64,000 bases of DNA, from assembly GCA_037447655.1 (NCBI GenBank), contig JBBHKE010000085.1, positions 147,356-211,355 on the forward strand. Reading direction: 5' to 3'. Of this stretch, positions 10,063 through 21,032 are shown piece by piece. The notes beneath the pieces were generated by a model. It worked only from the letters and a program-made list of their open reading frames with translations, made no database searches and was not told the DNA's origin. Position numbers and translations under genes: made by a program. The stretch is from Zygnema cylindricum. Lineage: Eukaryota > Streptophyta > Zygnematophyceae > Zygnematales > Zygnemataceae. Within the stretch, counting starts at the first letter, position 1; the number at the start of each line of letters is the position of its first letter.

Positions 10063-10739
10063 TGTGGATCGCAATTTCTGGCGATCCACACTAATTCTAG
10101 TTCTTGAAGGATGTAGACCTAATTTAGAGAGGTTGAGGTGACAATTTCAATGGATGATAAATAAACAATGTTACACTCTGTTACTCTTTGCATAGTTTAG
10201 ACAACCCTCGGATGGTGTGCACATAGTCAACCTTTCTTTATGTGCTCAAAACTACGACGCCCGTCGCTATGAGTGTTAAACATTACGTTGCCTGTCGCCA
10301 CACCGCCCATTATTATTACAGTTCAAGATATATTAGTGTTGGTGCGAAAATAGAATTAATAATACTGATTTAATGCAAGGGGACGTGGCAGATAGTGGTC
10401 CACACCCTTAAATAGAGTTTATTACACTATTAGTGATTTTTGGCCAAAAGAGCTAGCAACCAAATTAGTGTTATTAATTATAATAATAGTGGTGTTAAAC
10501 ACTACCCTGCTCGTCCTTACTAATTTTTAAACATTTTTCAGGAATTAGCGTGAAAACACTATCTATATCCAAGAGTAAAAGAAAAATTCTTAGTGGCTTT
10601 AGCACTCTTCTGTATGACTAATGGTGAAGATTGCACAAGAAATCCACGTCACTATAATTAACAAATAAATACAACTCCGTATGATTTACAATGGTTGTTT
10701 CAACTAGAAGCCAACTATTATAAGAGCATAAGAGTGATT
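10063..10739. repeat. 0.67-kb dispersed repeat, copy 2
   Basis: Starts with a perfect hairpin: TGTGGATCGC, 8-nt loop, GCGATCCACA. It is cut at AAGAGTGATT by the start of the A1 5' LTR. Comparison with 8149-8818 identifies the junction. Confidence 0.85.
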
Positions 10740-10889
10740 TGTTGAAAAATGGTATTTTATATTTTATCTTTTTGGGTCCTGCATTTCTCATACTTGTCGT
10801 AGTCACTGAGAACTGACTGGCAGCCATGTCTGCCTTAGACAGATGAGAAGACAGACATGAGATATGGCTCCTGCAAAAGTAACAATGTC

Positions 10890-10965
10890 TCAGACAGGAT
10901 TTGATCCTGTCTCCTCCGGTGAAGAACCGTACGGCCTAGGCATCCGCCTTATCCGTTAGGTCTTG
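10890..10965 (-). other. tRNA-Arg-like block antisense in A1 5' LTR
   Basis: On the minus strand CCTAACGGATAAGGCGGATG resembles a tRNA-Arg D-arm (A-box). ACAGG-ATCAAAT-CCTGT then makes a T-arm with a B-box-like loop at normal spacing. The acceptor stem is not convincing, so this is not called a functional tRNA. Confidence 0.6.
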
Positions 10966-11179
10966 ATGAAACGTAACATACTTTGTATTTGATGTTTATT
11001 TAAAGTTATATCTACTGCATATTCCATTTAACATCCTAGGAAACGAAACACTACATGGAACGTGTGGTACCGCACGAAATGCAGTACCGCACGAAATTAA
11101 TGAAACAAACATTTAATTTTCAACGGACGAAATTAAATGTTGCGATCGACGGCTCACAAAGCGAGAACAAATTTCACGC

Positions 11180-11253
11180 GGTCAACACGGAATATTGACC
11201 GTCGAAATTCAACGGTCAACACGGAACATTGACCGGTGAAATTCAACGGTCAA
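11180..11253. promoter_or_regulatory. W-box array in A1 5' LTR
   Basis: Five TTGACC/GGTCAA cores in alternating orientation (11180, 11195, 11214, 11229, 11248), spaced 15, 19, 15 and 19 bp. TTGACC is the core bound by plant WRKY factors. A similar array occurs in the 3' LTR. Confidence 0.6.
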
Positions 11254-11847
11254 CATTTATTCGGCGCGCCGTCAGATCCAACGGCGGAAATCGGTCGCCG
11301 TAAAAGAACGGACGGCACGCATGAGTGCCGAGATGCCGGAAAACTTATCTGGGAGAAGTTCGGCGAAATGGGAGGAAACGACACGTGGCATCATCCTATT
11401 GGACGCCAGAAAAGGAAAAAGGACAGAATGACGTTGACCTATAAGCACACGCGTCCACTTAATAGCCTTGTCGTACATAGGCCGTACAAAAGGTACATCG
11501 GCAGTAGTACTTTTGTGTACGATACAGTAATCTGATTGGTCCGTACTTCAGTAGATAGGAGTTATTAGAGAGAGTCAGGACTTAGAAAATTTTGGTAGGT
11601 AGTCACCTCTCCCTTTGAGAGTTTGTACAAATTGGCATTTTTTACTGCCTCATAACTTATCGGCTGGTTGGCCGTTTTCAGTGATTATTTTTTCTACGGA
11701 CTCAGGGGAGTCCAAGCTGCACAGGGGTGCAGTCAAATTGTCAGTTTGCCTTCTTGGGCAGAAGTGGTCGTGGCTTAAAGTGGGTTAGTTAAATACTATC
11801 TAGAGGCTTCCTGTATTCTGTAGTCCAATGGAGGACACAGAATTGCA

Positions 11848-13238
11848 TAGAGATAGAGTACGGGGATGGGAGAATAGTCACCACTAATCTAGTGGGATCA
11901 GTGGATCTGAGAGTCTTAGTTGATGGAAAGGCATCCATTGTCACTTTCTCTGATGTTCTTTTTATCCCAGAGTTGAACAAGAATCTTATCTCTACGTCGG
12001 TCTTAGATGATTAGGGTTTTGAGACTAATACTAAAAAGGGAGTCTTTGTTGCTAGCTATGAGGATAAAGTGTACTTCACAACTGAAAAGGGTAGCTAACG
12101 AATGTTTAGGCTGAATTTGAGTAATGGAAAGACGGGAGTTTACTATGCTGGTGTAAGTGATTTGATGATGTGGCATAAAAGATTGGGACATGTGCATCTA
12201 GATAGATTGAAGGAAATAAAGAAAATTGGTGTAGTTGAGGGCATACACTTTGGAGATAATGAGACTTTGGATGATTGTAGTGGGTGTGCTCAAGGAAAAG
12301 CCCACAGACTGCCTTTTCCAAAAGTCGCAACATATAAGGGTGAAAAGGTTTTAGATTTGGTTCACACTGACATATGGGGACTGGCCAAAGTGCCATCAGT
12401 TGGAGGGAAAAGATTTATGCTTAGTATCACTGATGATTGGTCTAGATACTCTAGAGTATACTTCTTGAAAAACAAATATGAGGCTTCGGCTTATTTTAAG
12501 GAGTATAAAGCTTGGAGTGAAAAGCTTCATGAGACACTTATAAAGAGAGTGAGAAGTGATAATGGGGGGGAATTCACTTCTAATAAGTTTGAGGATTACT
12601 TGAAAGAGGAAGGGGTTCAACACTAAATGACTGTCCCAAAGAATCCAGAACAAAACGGTGTAGCCGAGAGACTAAATCGGGCATTAAGTGATAGTGCTCG
12701 TAGTATGTTAACAAATAAAAAGATAAGTTTTTGGGTAGAGGCTATGAATTGTGCTAACTATCTCAAAAATACAGTCCTTACCTCGGCCGTAAAGGGCCAA
12801 ACACCTTATGAAAGATGGAGCGGGAGAAAACCTGATATTTCACACTTTAAGGTGTTTGGAAGTCAAGTGTTTAGTCTAAACACAGAAAAATCTGATTAGA
12901 AGTTAGATGCTAGAGGAAAGCCAAGATACTTAAGTGGGTATGATGAAAATGTAAAGGGGTATAGAGTTTATGATCTCGGAAGAGAAGACATAATTATAGT
13001 AAAACACTTGGTAGTTATGGACGAAGGAAAGTCCATAGATTCCGTTAAGTACACTAAACCGGTCAAAATTAGAATTGAATCAGAAATTGAGTTAGATTCA
13101 GATTCTTCTAACCGAACTTCGGTTCAGCCTGACCTTGCATAGGAAGAGAAAAATCTGATCGAGAGTGATCCTCTCTTAGAGACACTACTTCCAATTCAAC
13201 CCGAGGAAAGACAGGAAACAGATGATGAACGTCCGGAG
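11848..13238 (+). pseudogene. A1 protease remnant and integrase
   Basis: The frame enters in the end of the protease region (IEYGDGRIVTT, then VLFIPELNKNLIS). The GAG-pre-integrase/HHCC zinc domain follows (MWHKRLGHVHLDRL, CSGCAQGK), then the catalytic core (HTDIWG, ITDDWSRYSRVYF, VRSDNGGEF, PEQNGVAERLNRAL) and the C-terminal CHxx-like segment (YERWSGRKPDISHFKVFG). All pieces lie in one frame, with stops at about 12012, 12096, 12624, 12897 and 13139. The protease active-site motif lies upstream of the deletion and is absent. Nonfunctional. Confidence 0.9.
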
Positions 13239-14909
13239 ATGGACTCCACGGATAGGGGAGAAGATGAAGTCGTTCGGAGAAATCCGAGATTACCTTCCAT
13301 CCCAGCATCAGAGTTTGAAGGAGGAAGGAGAAGTAGCAAGAGACTTCAAGAGAGGCAAGTGAACAACAAGGTAACTAAGATGTCACATTTTAGCGAACCC
13401 CAGACTTACTCAGAGGCAATTAATAGTCCGGAAAGTAGTAGATGGGTGACAGCCATTAATGATGAGATGGCTTCCATTTTGGAAGCAAACACATGGGAGT
13501 TGGTGGATTGCCCTCCGGACAGAAAGCCGATAGGATGTAAGTGGGTATTTAAGTTGAAACTCAATCCCGATAACACCATTGAGCGATACAAAGCCAGATT
13601 AGTGGCAAAGGGGTTCACACAAAAGGAGGGAATCGATTATGAGGAGACCTTCGCTCCGGTTGTTAGATTTCCCTCCGTCCGGATTCTACTTAGTTTAGCG
13701 GCAGCGGAAGACATGGAAGTACACCAGATGGACATCAAAACCGCTTTCTTACACGGGGAATTAGAAGAAGAGATCTTCATGCGACAGCCGGAAGGATTTG
13801 TTGAAAAGGGAGAAGAAAGTAAGGTGTGCAGATTGATAAAGTCTCTTTATGGACTGAAGCAAGCTCCACGTCAATGGAACAAGAAGTTGGACGAGTTTTT
13901 GACGAGTTTGGGATATATCCGAATCAGTTCGGATCATTCCATCTATCTATTTGAGGATGAGGAAGGTATAATTTTCATTGCTATCTATGTGGATGATTTG
14001 CTTGTTTTGAGTAAATCAATGGTGAAAATTAATAGGCTGAAAAAAGATCTAAAGAGTAAATTTGAAATGAAGGACTTGGGAGAGGCAAAGTACATTTTGG
14101 GGATTCTGATGGAAAGAGATAGAGAGAAGAAAACAATTAGACTAACTCAAAAGGAAGCAATAGGGAATATGCTTGAAAAATTTCAGATGGATAAAGCAAA
14201 TAGTTGCACAACTCCCATGGACTTAAAGAATGGTAATGAGGGGAGCTCAGAAAAGGGAGTCTTGATCTTAGATAATGAGTTAGGACCTGAGGAAAGCAAG
14301 TTCATGCAAACTATTCCGTACATACAGGTTGTCGGTAGTTTGATCTATTTTATGAACTGTACTCGTCTTGATATTGCAGCAGCTGTGGGAGTATTAAGTA
14401 GGAGTTTGAATGATCTTAGAAAGAAAGATTGGGAAGCGGCCAAAAAGGTCATGCGGTACTTGATAGAAACAAGAGATTTGTGGTTGCATTTGGGAGGGGA
14501 TAATACTGACATCACCACTTCGAGTGATGCCAGTTATGGGGATGCTCCGATGAGAAGGTGTACTTCTGGGTATGTGTTGTATGTTGGGAATGGGGCTTGC
14601 TGTTGGAGCAGCAAGCAACAAAAGGTGATTGCTCAGTCAACCATGGAGGCTGAGTATATGGCCTCTTGTTCGGCTGTGGAAGAATTTATGTGGGTGAAAT
14701 CTTTGCTTCAAGAACTGGGATATATGAAGATTGGAGTGCAAAAGATATTTTGTGACAATCAAGCTGCGATTGCAATTGCAGCAAATCCTAAGCATCACTT
14801 TAAAGCAAAGCATATAGATATTCGTTTGAGCTTTGTTAGAGAGAAAGTTGAGAATAAAATAATTAGTTTGGAATATAGACCGGATGGAGAGATGGTAGCA
14901 TATATATGA
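13239..14909 (+). pseudogene. A1 reverse transcriptase / RNase H
   Basis: A 556-codon open stretch. It opens with a basic linker (RSSKRLQERQVNNKVTK), then the copia RT. Motifs are [56 protein letters not shown] and the catalytic YVDD at about residue 250. RNase H follows with GVLSRSL, SDASYGD, STMEAEYMA and FCDNQAAIAIA. The frame is intact through the catalytic core but belongs to a polyprotein with upstream stops. A small insertion at about 14893 shifts the frame so that the usual C-terminal DMMTKP segment is read out of frame. Confidence 0.92.
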
Positions 14910-14983
14910 TGACTAAGCCAGTTCCTTCTCCCAAATCAACATTTTGTAGGAAGAAGTGTGGACTGAAGGAAAAGATAGACTAG

Positions 14984-14996
14984 AAAATAAGGGGAG
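14984..14996 (+). other. A1 polypurine tract
   Basis: AAAATAAGGGGAG directly before the 3' LTR, the expected plus-strand primer. The same tract is found on the minus strand in A3 and A4. Confidence 0.85.
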
Positions 14997-15148
14997 TGTT
15001 GAAAAGTGATATTTTATATTATATCTTTTTTAAAGATCCTGCAGCTCTCACTTGTCGTAGTCAGTGAGAATTGACGGGCAACCATGGCTGCCTCAGGCAG
15101 ATGAGACGATGGGCAGAAGACAAGGCTTCTGCAAAAGCTACGCTACCC

Positions 15149-15220
15149 AGACAGGATTTGATCCTGTAACCTCTGGGCGAAGGCCGTACAAAATTTTTCA
15201 CGTCTTATCCGTCAGGTCTT
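15149..15220 (-). other. tRNA-Arg-like block antisense in A1 3' LTR
   Basis: Minus-strand CCTGACGGATAAGAC, then ACAGG-ATCAAAT-CCTGT. Same position in U3 as in the 5' LTR. Confidence 0.6.
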
Positions 15221-15434
15221 GATGAAACGTAACATGCGATGTATTTGGTAAGTATTTAAATATGACAGAGCGACATATTCCTTGTAACAACTTACGTAAC
15301 GAAACGAAACATGAAACATGTGGTACCGCACGAAATGCAGTACCGCACGAAATAAATGAAACAAATATTTGATTTCGACGGACGAAATTAAATTTCGCGA
15401 TCGACAGCTCCCAAAGGAAGAAGGAATTTCAAAC

Positions 15435-15508
15435 GGTCAACACAGAATGTTGACCGTCGAAATTCAACGGTCAACACGGAATATTGACCGGTGATTTTCA
15501 ACGGTCAA
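15435..15508. promoter_or_regulatory. W-box array in A1 3' LTR
   Basis: Five TTGACC/GGTCAA cores at 15435, 15450, 15469, 15484 and 15503, with the same alternating order and spacing as in the 5' LTR. Confidence 0.6.
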
Positions 15509-16075
15509 CATTTATTCGGCGCGCTTTCAGATCGAACGCGTGAAATTGATCGCCGAAAAAGAACGTACAGCACGCATGAGTGCTGGTATGCAGGAACAAT
15601 TATATGGGAGCAGTTCGGCAAAATGGGAGGAAATGACACGTGGCATCATCCTATAGGATGCCGGAAGAGAAAAGGGACAGAATGACGTTGACCTATTAGC
15701 CACGTGGTAGAACGAGAGTGGTGCCGAATATATCCGTACATAAAGTACGACGGCTGGTGTACTATGTATGTTCAACAAATAGAGTACTTTATTTTGATTG
15801 GTTTAGAGTAGCTATTAGTGAGGTTTTCAAGACTTAGACAAATTTTTGAAAGTCCTCTCTCCTAGAGTCCATCTATATAAATATGTTGTCTTTGAACAGC
15901 CATAACTTAATGCACGAGTGAGCAAATTCAGTGATTCTTTTTGCTGCGGACTCAGGGGAGTTCAAGCTACACAGGGTGGTACTTATCCATTGCCAAAGTC
16001 AAAACTGCAAATACTATCCTAGAGGCTTCATATAAGCTGGACATTTTATGGACCAATGGAGGTCACAGAATTTCA

Positions 16076-17453
16076 AAATATCCCAATAAGAATTATCAGT
16101 AGAAGATATCATGCAAGTTTTTGTAATTGTAGACAACCACATTTTCCAATGGGTACATCATATTCACTTTAGTTTAAATCTAAAAACCACATGCCAACCA
16201 GATTATCGATTTAAGTTGTGAAATGGCATTAATGTTTACCAGAGAAATCTCGGAATTCTGACTGAAAATGAAACCCTTTCACTTTCACCATGTTACTTAC
16301 ACAAACCTACGCGGAAAGAAAGGTAAAACTAGGAAGTATCATCTAAAAATATCATTCATACTCTTTCGAATCCCAACAAAACGACAACTCCTTTGTATAC
16401 TCAATAGCGCACTGATTACGTATGTCAAATCGATTTATTTGGAACTATACGTTCTCCAAGACCTTTGATAATTTGTAGCTTCCGAATGGGAGATATTAAA
16501 CTGGAAAGAATATCAATTATCAGTTCCCTTAGAAGCAGGATACCAAGAGGAATCCATAGAAGGATGATACTTAGCCCAATATATCATGGAATTGTGGGCA
16601 GCCGCACTTTGAGCCCTGTTGAGGAAGCTCCCTTTCTACACTCTCCATCCATTTGCGTAAGCTTCAGCACTCTGTGACTCAATTGGACACAAAAAAAAGG
16701 TTCATATTCGTCATACATGCAAGATTTTCAGCATTGTTTTAGATCACAGCAAAGATTCATAGAACATTGGCATGCGCATTTGGAATGGCGTAACGATCGA
16801 GAATTTGCAAACAAAATCGACAGACTGGCAATAAAACATATAATACCGGAGGATTGCTGACAACAGAAACAGAAGAGCTAGACATTCATAAGAATAGTGG
16901 TGAGATGCATATCCGGACAACACTGCAGACGATAAGTCCACATGTCAGCTTACAACGTCCACCCAATTTTTAGTTAGCAACGAAAACAGGCACACTTGTT
17001 CACAATACCAACACTAGAAAGGTTGTCACGGCCAAAACCTTAGCGAATTCCCGCATAACCAATAGCAGCACATAATGAAATTAATAACAATCTATACAAA
17101 CAGTTGGTGTGACTGTGCAACCACAATCCACATTTGCATTAAGATTTCAAAATCGAATTGGAAAACACAGTCACAAATAAACAGAGTAAGTTAACACGTG
17201 GCAGCAGTTAAAAAACCTGGTAATCTAAACAGATAATGCTGCTGCCAAGGTGACTATACAATCATAACTTCATAGAATTATGCACCACTAATTTTAGAAA
17301 TGACTTGAATCCTTGCCGCTTCGTAAAATGTAATGCCTGCCAAGATTGTTGAATTTCCATTAAAGCATTCTTTGTCGTTTACTCATATTGCTATTTGACT
17401 TGTACTACGGTTTAGTGTGTTGTACTTTATTTTAGTGAATTGTACATACCTTT
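16076..17453. other. no recognisable feature
   Basis: AT-rich DNA between A1 and C1 without domain matches. A 70-codon frame at 16465-16677 shows no motif. Confidence 0.45.
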
Positions 17454-17812
17454 GTTAGAGTTGATGATTCTTACGTAGGAATCTCCATTTTCACTAGATT
17501 CCTTTTAGCATACCTAGAGGTACCTTCCTAAGTTACGCCTATATTAGTTTGTACCTTCTTAGAGCCTTTTCGGCTACCCCTTAGAGCCTTTTCGACTACC
17601 CCTTGTTTTGTCTTACTATAAAGACTCCTTTGTATCTATGTAAAAATCAATCAAAAATCAAAGACACTCAAAACGACAAACCTTTCACTTGTTCTCTTGT
17701 TTATCGTTTTTATCTCTTGTCTTTATTCATCTTGGACTTTTTCTTTTGGCCTCTCTTTACTAATTTTGTCTATTACCTTTTTCGGCCTTTTTTTATGACT
17801 TCACATTCAATA
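17454..17812 (+). repeat. C1 candidate 5' LTR
   Basis: Starts TGTTAGAGTTGATG and ends near CACATTCAATA beside the primer-binding site. Contains a 22-23 bp tandem pair (TTAGAGCCTTTTCG) at 17557-17602 and then TACTATAAAG, a plausible TATA box, at about 17614. No second copy is available to confirm the ends. Confidence 0.45.
17613..17623 (+). promoter_or_regulatory. candidate TATA box of C1
   Basis: TACTATAAAGA lies about 170 bp before the gag ATG, within the candidate LTR and just after the 22-23 bp repeats. Confidence 0.4.
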
Positions 17813-19201
17813 GGTTATGGGCCTAGCCCTTCGTCTGTCTCCAACTCTGTCCCTAAATTCCAAGGCGACAATTTTTATGATTGGAAATTTCAAGTTAGAC
17901 ATTTGTTTTCCTTCGAAAAGATTTGGGATCACATCAATGGCTCTGTCACTATCCTTGTCCTACCTGCTGCGGATGACGCTACTTTTGCTACCGCCCAGAC
18001 GGCTGTCGCTTCTTGGCGAGAGAAGGACTCTGTTGCTCTTTCTCGTCTTGTCCTCTCTTTGGACGGTCAGATCGCAAATCAAATTTGCGACGCGACAACT
18101 TCAAATGAGGCGTGGTGCATTTTATGTAGCGCCTACGAAACCGACACTTGGCCGCATCGTTTGGCGCTACGTCGTCAATTTAACGGTGCTCAAAAAGATC
18201 CAAAAGAGAGTATGCTTGTTTTTATTCAGCGCATTGAATCGTTGGCAGGCCGTCTAAAAAGTATAAATTACACAATAACTCATGAAGATCTCATAAGTAC
18301 TATTTTGGGCGGCTTACCTGTCTCTTTTGACTCTTTTTCAAGTACGGTTAGTACAGATGCTTCCACAGTAACGCTCTCCGATCTCACTAACCGTCTTCCA
18401 CATGAAGAGACTCGTTTAAATCTTAACAAACCTAGCATTTCTACTGATGGGTCAGCTTTGTTTGTCTCTTCTTCAAAGAAACCTCCAAATCTTGCAGGAT
18501 ATCCACTCTTTTGCAAATATTGCAAAGAGCGCGATCACATGGTGGACGCGTGCCCCGCATTGGCCATAAAACGAGGAAAAGAACGTGCGGCTTGGGGACC
18601 GCGAGGACTTTCCCTCGTTATTCCAAATTCAAAGTCTTTTGCGTATCCCAATGCCGCCACACCCCCAGCTGGTCATGCGGCGCACGCGACGGTCGACTTT
18701 CATCTTCTGTATGGTCCTCCTCCACCACCGTGGTACCCTACTTCTCATTACTACTATCCTCCTCAAAATCCGCCAATCTCTAATTCAAACGTAGGATCCG
18801 CGTCCTCCGCTGTTGTACCCGTACTAGATGTACCTCCCTCTATTCCTCCTTTGGACTACGGGTACGCTTTTTCACAATCAGGTAATATTTTTGATTGGCT
18901 TATTGATTCCGCCGCATCTCATCATATGTGTTGTACTCATGATATTATGGTTAATGTTGTTCCTCTTCCAGTACCTTTACGCATTTTTTTTGGGAACAAC
19001 ATGGAACTAACTTCCACTCTCGTTGGACAGGTGCATTTTAATACTGGTCCGCACGATTCTCGTCCAATTATCTTAAACAAAGTTTACTTTGTCCCTGACC
19101 TCAAAATCTTTTTTCAGCTAGTTTGGCTTTACGCCATGGGAGTTTTGGCATCATTAATGAATCCAACGTTCAATTCTTTTCTTCTACTAAAAATCTCATA
19201 G
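17795..19201 (+). pseudogene. C1 gag and protease
   Basis: I start at the ATG at 17795, inside the candidate LTR, because the conserved gag region (VPKFQGDNFYDWKFQVR) follows closely. The longer upstream extension reads LTR sequence. Gag continues to a CX2CX4HX4C zinc knuckle (CKYCKERDHMVDAC, near 18510), which binds RNA in family members. A proline/tyrosine-rich spacer follows, then the protease motif WLIDSAASHHMC near 18897. The frame is lost near 19110, where the integrase frame takes over (19123-19775). Unlike in lineages A and B the primer-binding site is read here as G-Y-G. Confidence 0.85.
17813..17823 (+). other. C1 primer-binding site (half initiator tRNA type)
   Basis: GGTTATGGGCC, complementary to the anticodon loop of initiator tRNA-Met, as in Drosophila copia and Ty5. 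Confidence 0.65.
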
Positions 19202-19775
19202 GTAGTGGATCTCGGTTAGGAAATCTATATGTTTTAGAATTCTTTAATGATGTCGCTTATGCCTTTTTAGCCCATTCTCCCTCTTCTTCCTCTTTTCTCA
19301 CATGGCGTCTTCGTTTTGGTCACCTCAATGGTGCTAGCCTAGCTTCTCTTTGTAAAGGGCTTGTACTTGGAATTACTCCATTTAATGAGAAAAAAATTGA
19401 CTTTTGTCATGGTTGTATTCTTGGAAAAATGCCTCGCTTTCCTTTTCCTTCTTCTTCTTCTCTCTCTTTGGCTCCTCTTGATCTCATTCATAGTGATGTG
19501 TGCGGCCCGATTCCCATACAAAGTCTTGGTGGTGCCTCTTATTTCCTCACCTTTATTGATGATTTTTATCGTTTTACATATATTTATTTCATGCGTCATA
19601 AATCCGAAGATTTTACTCATTTTCAACACTTCAAAGCCCTTGTGGAAAATTACGTATCCTCTCGCATAAAAACCATACGCACGGATAATGGGGGGGAGTT
19701 TGTCTCTAATGTTATTTCTGAGTACTTACTATCGCATGGCATTTTTCATCACAAGACTTCTACTCATTCTCCCAG
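19123..19775 (+). pseudogene. C1 integrase, N-terminal and core part
   Basis: Contains the zinc-binding region (WRLRFGHLN, CHGCILGK), then HSDVCGP, TFIDDFYRF and IRTDNGGEF, that is the first two acidic positions of the catalytic triad and their surroundings. It is cut after THSPRM by foreign DNA at about 19776, before the region with the third acidic residue. Confidence 0.88.
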
Positions 19776-20190
19776 AATGTGTTCAAATCTCATAATCTAA
19801 CTTTGCATTCTGTGGTGGAACTGAGCACACAGAAAGTGTTATTTCACAGGGGTGAATCTATAATGGGGTTTTGACTGTCAAGGGGTCAGTCATTTGGGTT
19901 TATATCAACTTGGAGTCGGCATTATCTAGATTAGCTTCTTTTGGATCTGCATACTCTGAGGGCCAATGGAGGTCTCAGAGTTTCACGTCACGCGCGACAA
20001 AATCGAGCCATGCTATTTACGAATCAACATACTTACATTGACAACGAAATGTTAGGATATTGAGCGAATCGGCGTCGGCCGAAATCGTGCAGTGAAATTT
20101 TGGTTCAGTTCGCGTCAGGAATGTTTTGTTTCGTTCAATACTGTACTTTTGTGTCGAAAAATGGAGATGCTTAGCGCCTAAACCGCACTC
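19776..20190 (+). mobile_element. lineage-A LTR end plus unknown segment inside C1
   Basis: The first about 210 bases (from TGTTCAAATC) end in CAATGGAGGTCTCAGAGTTTCA at 19985, the conserved terminus of lineage-A LTRs with the ATG exactly 20 nt before the end. The following about 205 bases (CGTCACGCGCGAC onward) are unidentified. Part of the C1 integrase is missing at the site, so this was an insertion with deletion or an imprecise exchange. Confidence 0.6.
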
Positions 20191-21032
20191 TTATTAATAT
20201 GTCTCGCTCTCTCATCCACTTTGCTTCCTTACCATTCTATTTTTGGGCTGAAACATTACTAACATCCTCTTATCTTCGCAATCGCTCCCCTACTTCTTCT
20301 CTTTCTAACAAAACCCCCTTTGAGGCGTGGCATGGTATTAAACCTGATGTTTCTCACCTTCGCATTTTTGGGTGCGAAGCATACTATAAAATTCTTCCCC
20401 CTTCCAATGGCAAATTAGGTGCTCGAGCCATGCGCGGAATTTTTGTGGGATATTCCCCTAATTCCAAAGCATATAATCACCACACGTGACGTTATATTTC
20501 ATGAAACCCCTCTCATACGCACGTTTGTTCATGATTTGCCACTGACCCCTTTACCCAGTTTATTCCCTCCTTATGAAACTAACCCCACTAATTTTGTTCT
20601 TGCCTTGCCTACGCCCCCTTTAACACCTTCCCCTTCTACGTCCCATTTAATCCCTCACATTTCTCCAATTTCCTTTAGTATCTCTCAAGTTTCAGATTCC
20701 GTTTTGTCCGAGAATTGCGGGGACTTGTCATGCCAGGTACAATTCGCAATTTCTGGCGGTCCTCCACCCGCGGTACAAATCGCTACATTTTTTAATTCTG
20801 TTCAGCCCGGGAATTTCAGAGATTTTTCACTACAGGTGCGGTCCCAAATTTCCGGCGGTCCTCCACCTACGGTATAGACCGCGGCGAGTGACGCTTCGGT
20901 CCACGAAACGACAAATTCCTATTTGGTTCTTGAAACGACAAATTTGTAGACTGGTCCGGACTATTTGTCGTCGCCGAGTTTGGTTCACCGTAAAGATTTT
21001 GTTACGCTGGTGACATCACCTGTCGAGACGAC
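20191..21032 (+). pseudogene. C1 integrase C-terminus and proline-rich linker
   Basis: MSRSLIHFASLPFYFWAE through EAWHGIKPDVSHLRIFG and GIFVGYSPNSKAY is the integrase C-terminal region. A frameshift near 20480 moves the rest to another frame: a P/S/T-rich linker with two about 100-bp internal repeats, each ending ISGGPPP. Further stops follow, and the RT that should come next would fall in the N gap. Confidence 0.8.

Larger units (their letters stand above)
10740..11847 (+). repeat. A1 5' LTR
   Basis: Starts TGTTGAAAAATGG and ends GACACAGAATTGCA. Contains the antisense tRNA-like block and the W-box array. An ATG lies exactly 20 nt before the LTR end. Confidence 0.85.
10740..16075 (+). mobile_element. 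Ty1/copia element A1, two LTRs, gag deleted
   Basis: A plus-strand Pseudoviridae-type element with protease, integrase, RT and RNase H in that order between two about 1.1-kb LTRs. The 5' LTR is joined directly to the end of the protease region. The primer-binding site, all of gag and the protease active site are missing. The interior is one decayed reading frame with five stops and a terminal frameshift. The flanks (TGATT before, AAATA after) do not form a target duplication, which suggests recombination between elements. It serves here as the reference for the same family at A2. Confidence 0.9.
14997..16075 (+). repeat. A1 3' LTR
   Basis: Starts TGTTGAAAAGTG, ends GGTCACAGAATTTCA. Clearly related to but diverged from the 5' LTR, so the insertion is old or the two LTRs derive from different copies. 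Confidence 0.88.
17454..21032 (+). mobile_element. Ty1/copia element C1, 3' part lost or in the N gap
   Basis: A second copia lineage with an S/T/P-rich gag unlike lineages A and B. A short candidate 5' LTR, primer-binding site, gag, protease and integrase are readable. A foreign segment interrupts integrase (about 19776-20190). The integrase C-terminus and a proline-rich linker follow up to the N gap. No 3' LTR is seen. Confidence 0.8.

Noticed and set aside
17603-17794. Upstream extension of the C1 gag frame (64 extra codons)
   Set aside because: It reads through the candidate TATA region and LTR; the ATG at 17795 next to the conserved gag start is more credible.
20743-20757. 15-base identity (TCGCAATTTCTGGCG) between the C1 linker and the hairpin of the 0.67-kb repeat
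   Set aside because: In C1 it lies in a coding internal repeat and has no matching stem; chance or simple coincidence is adequate.
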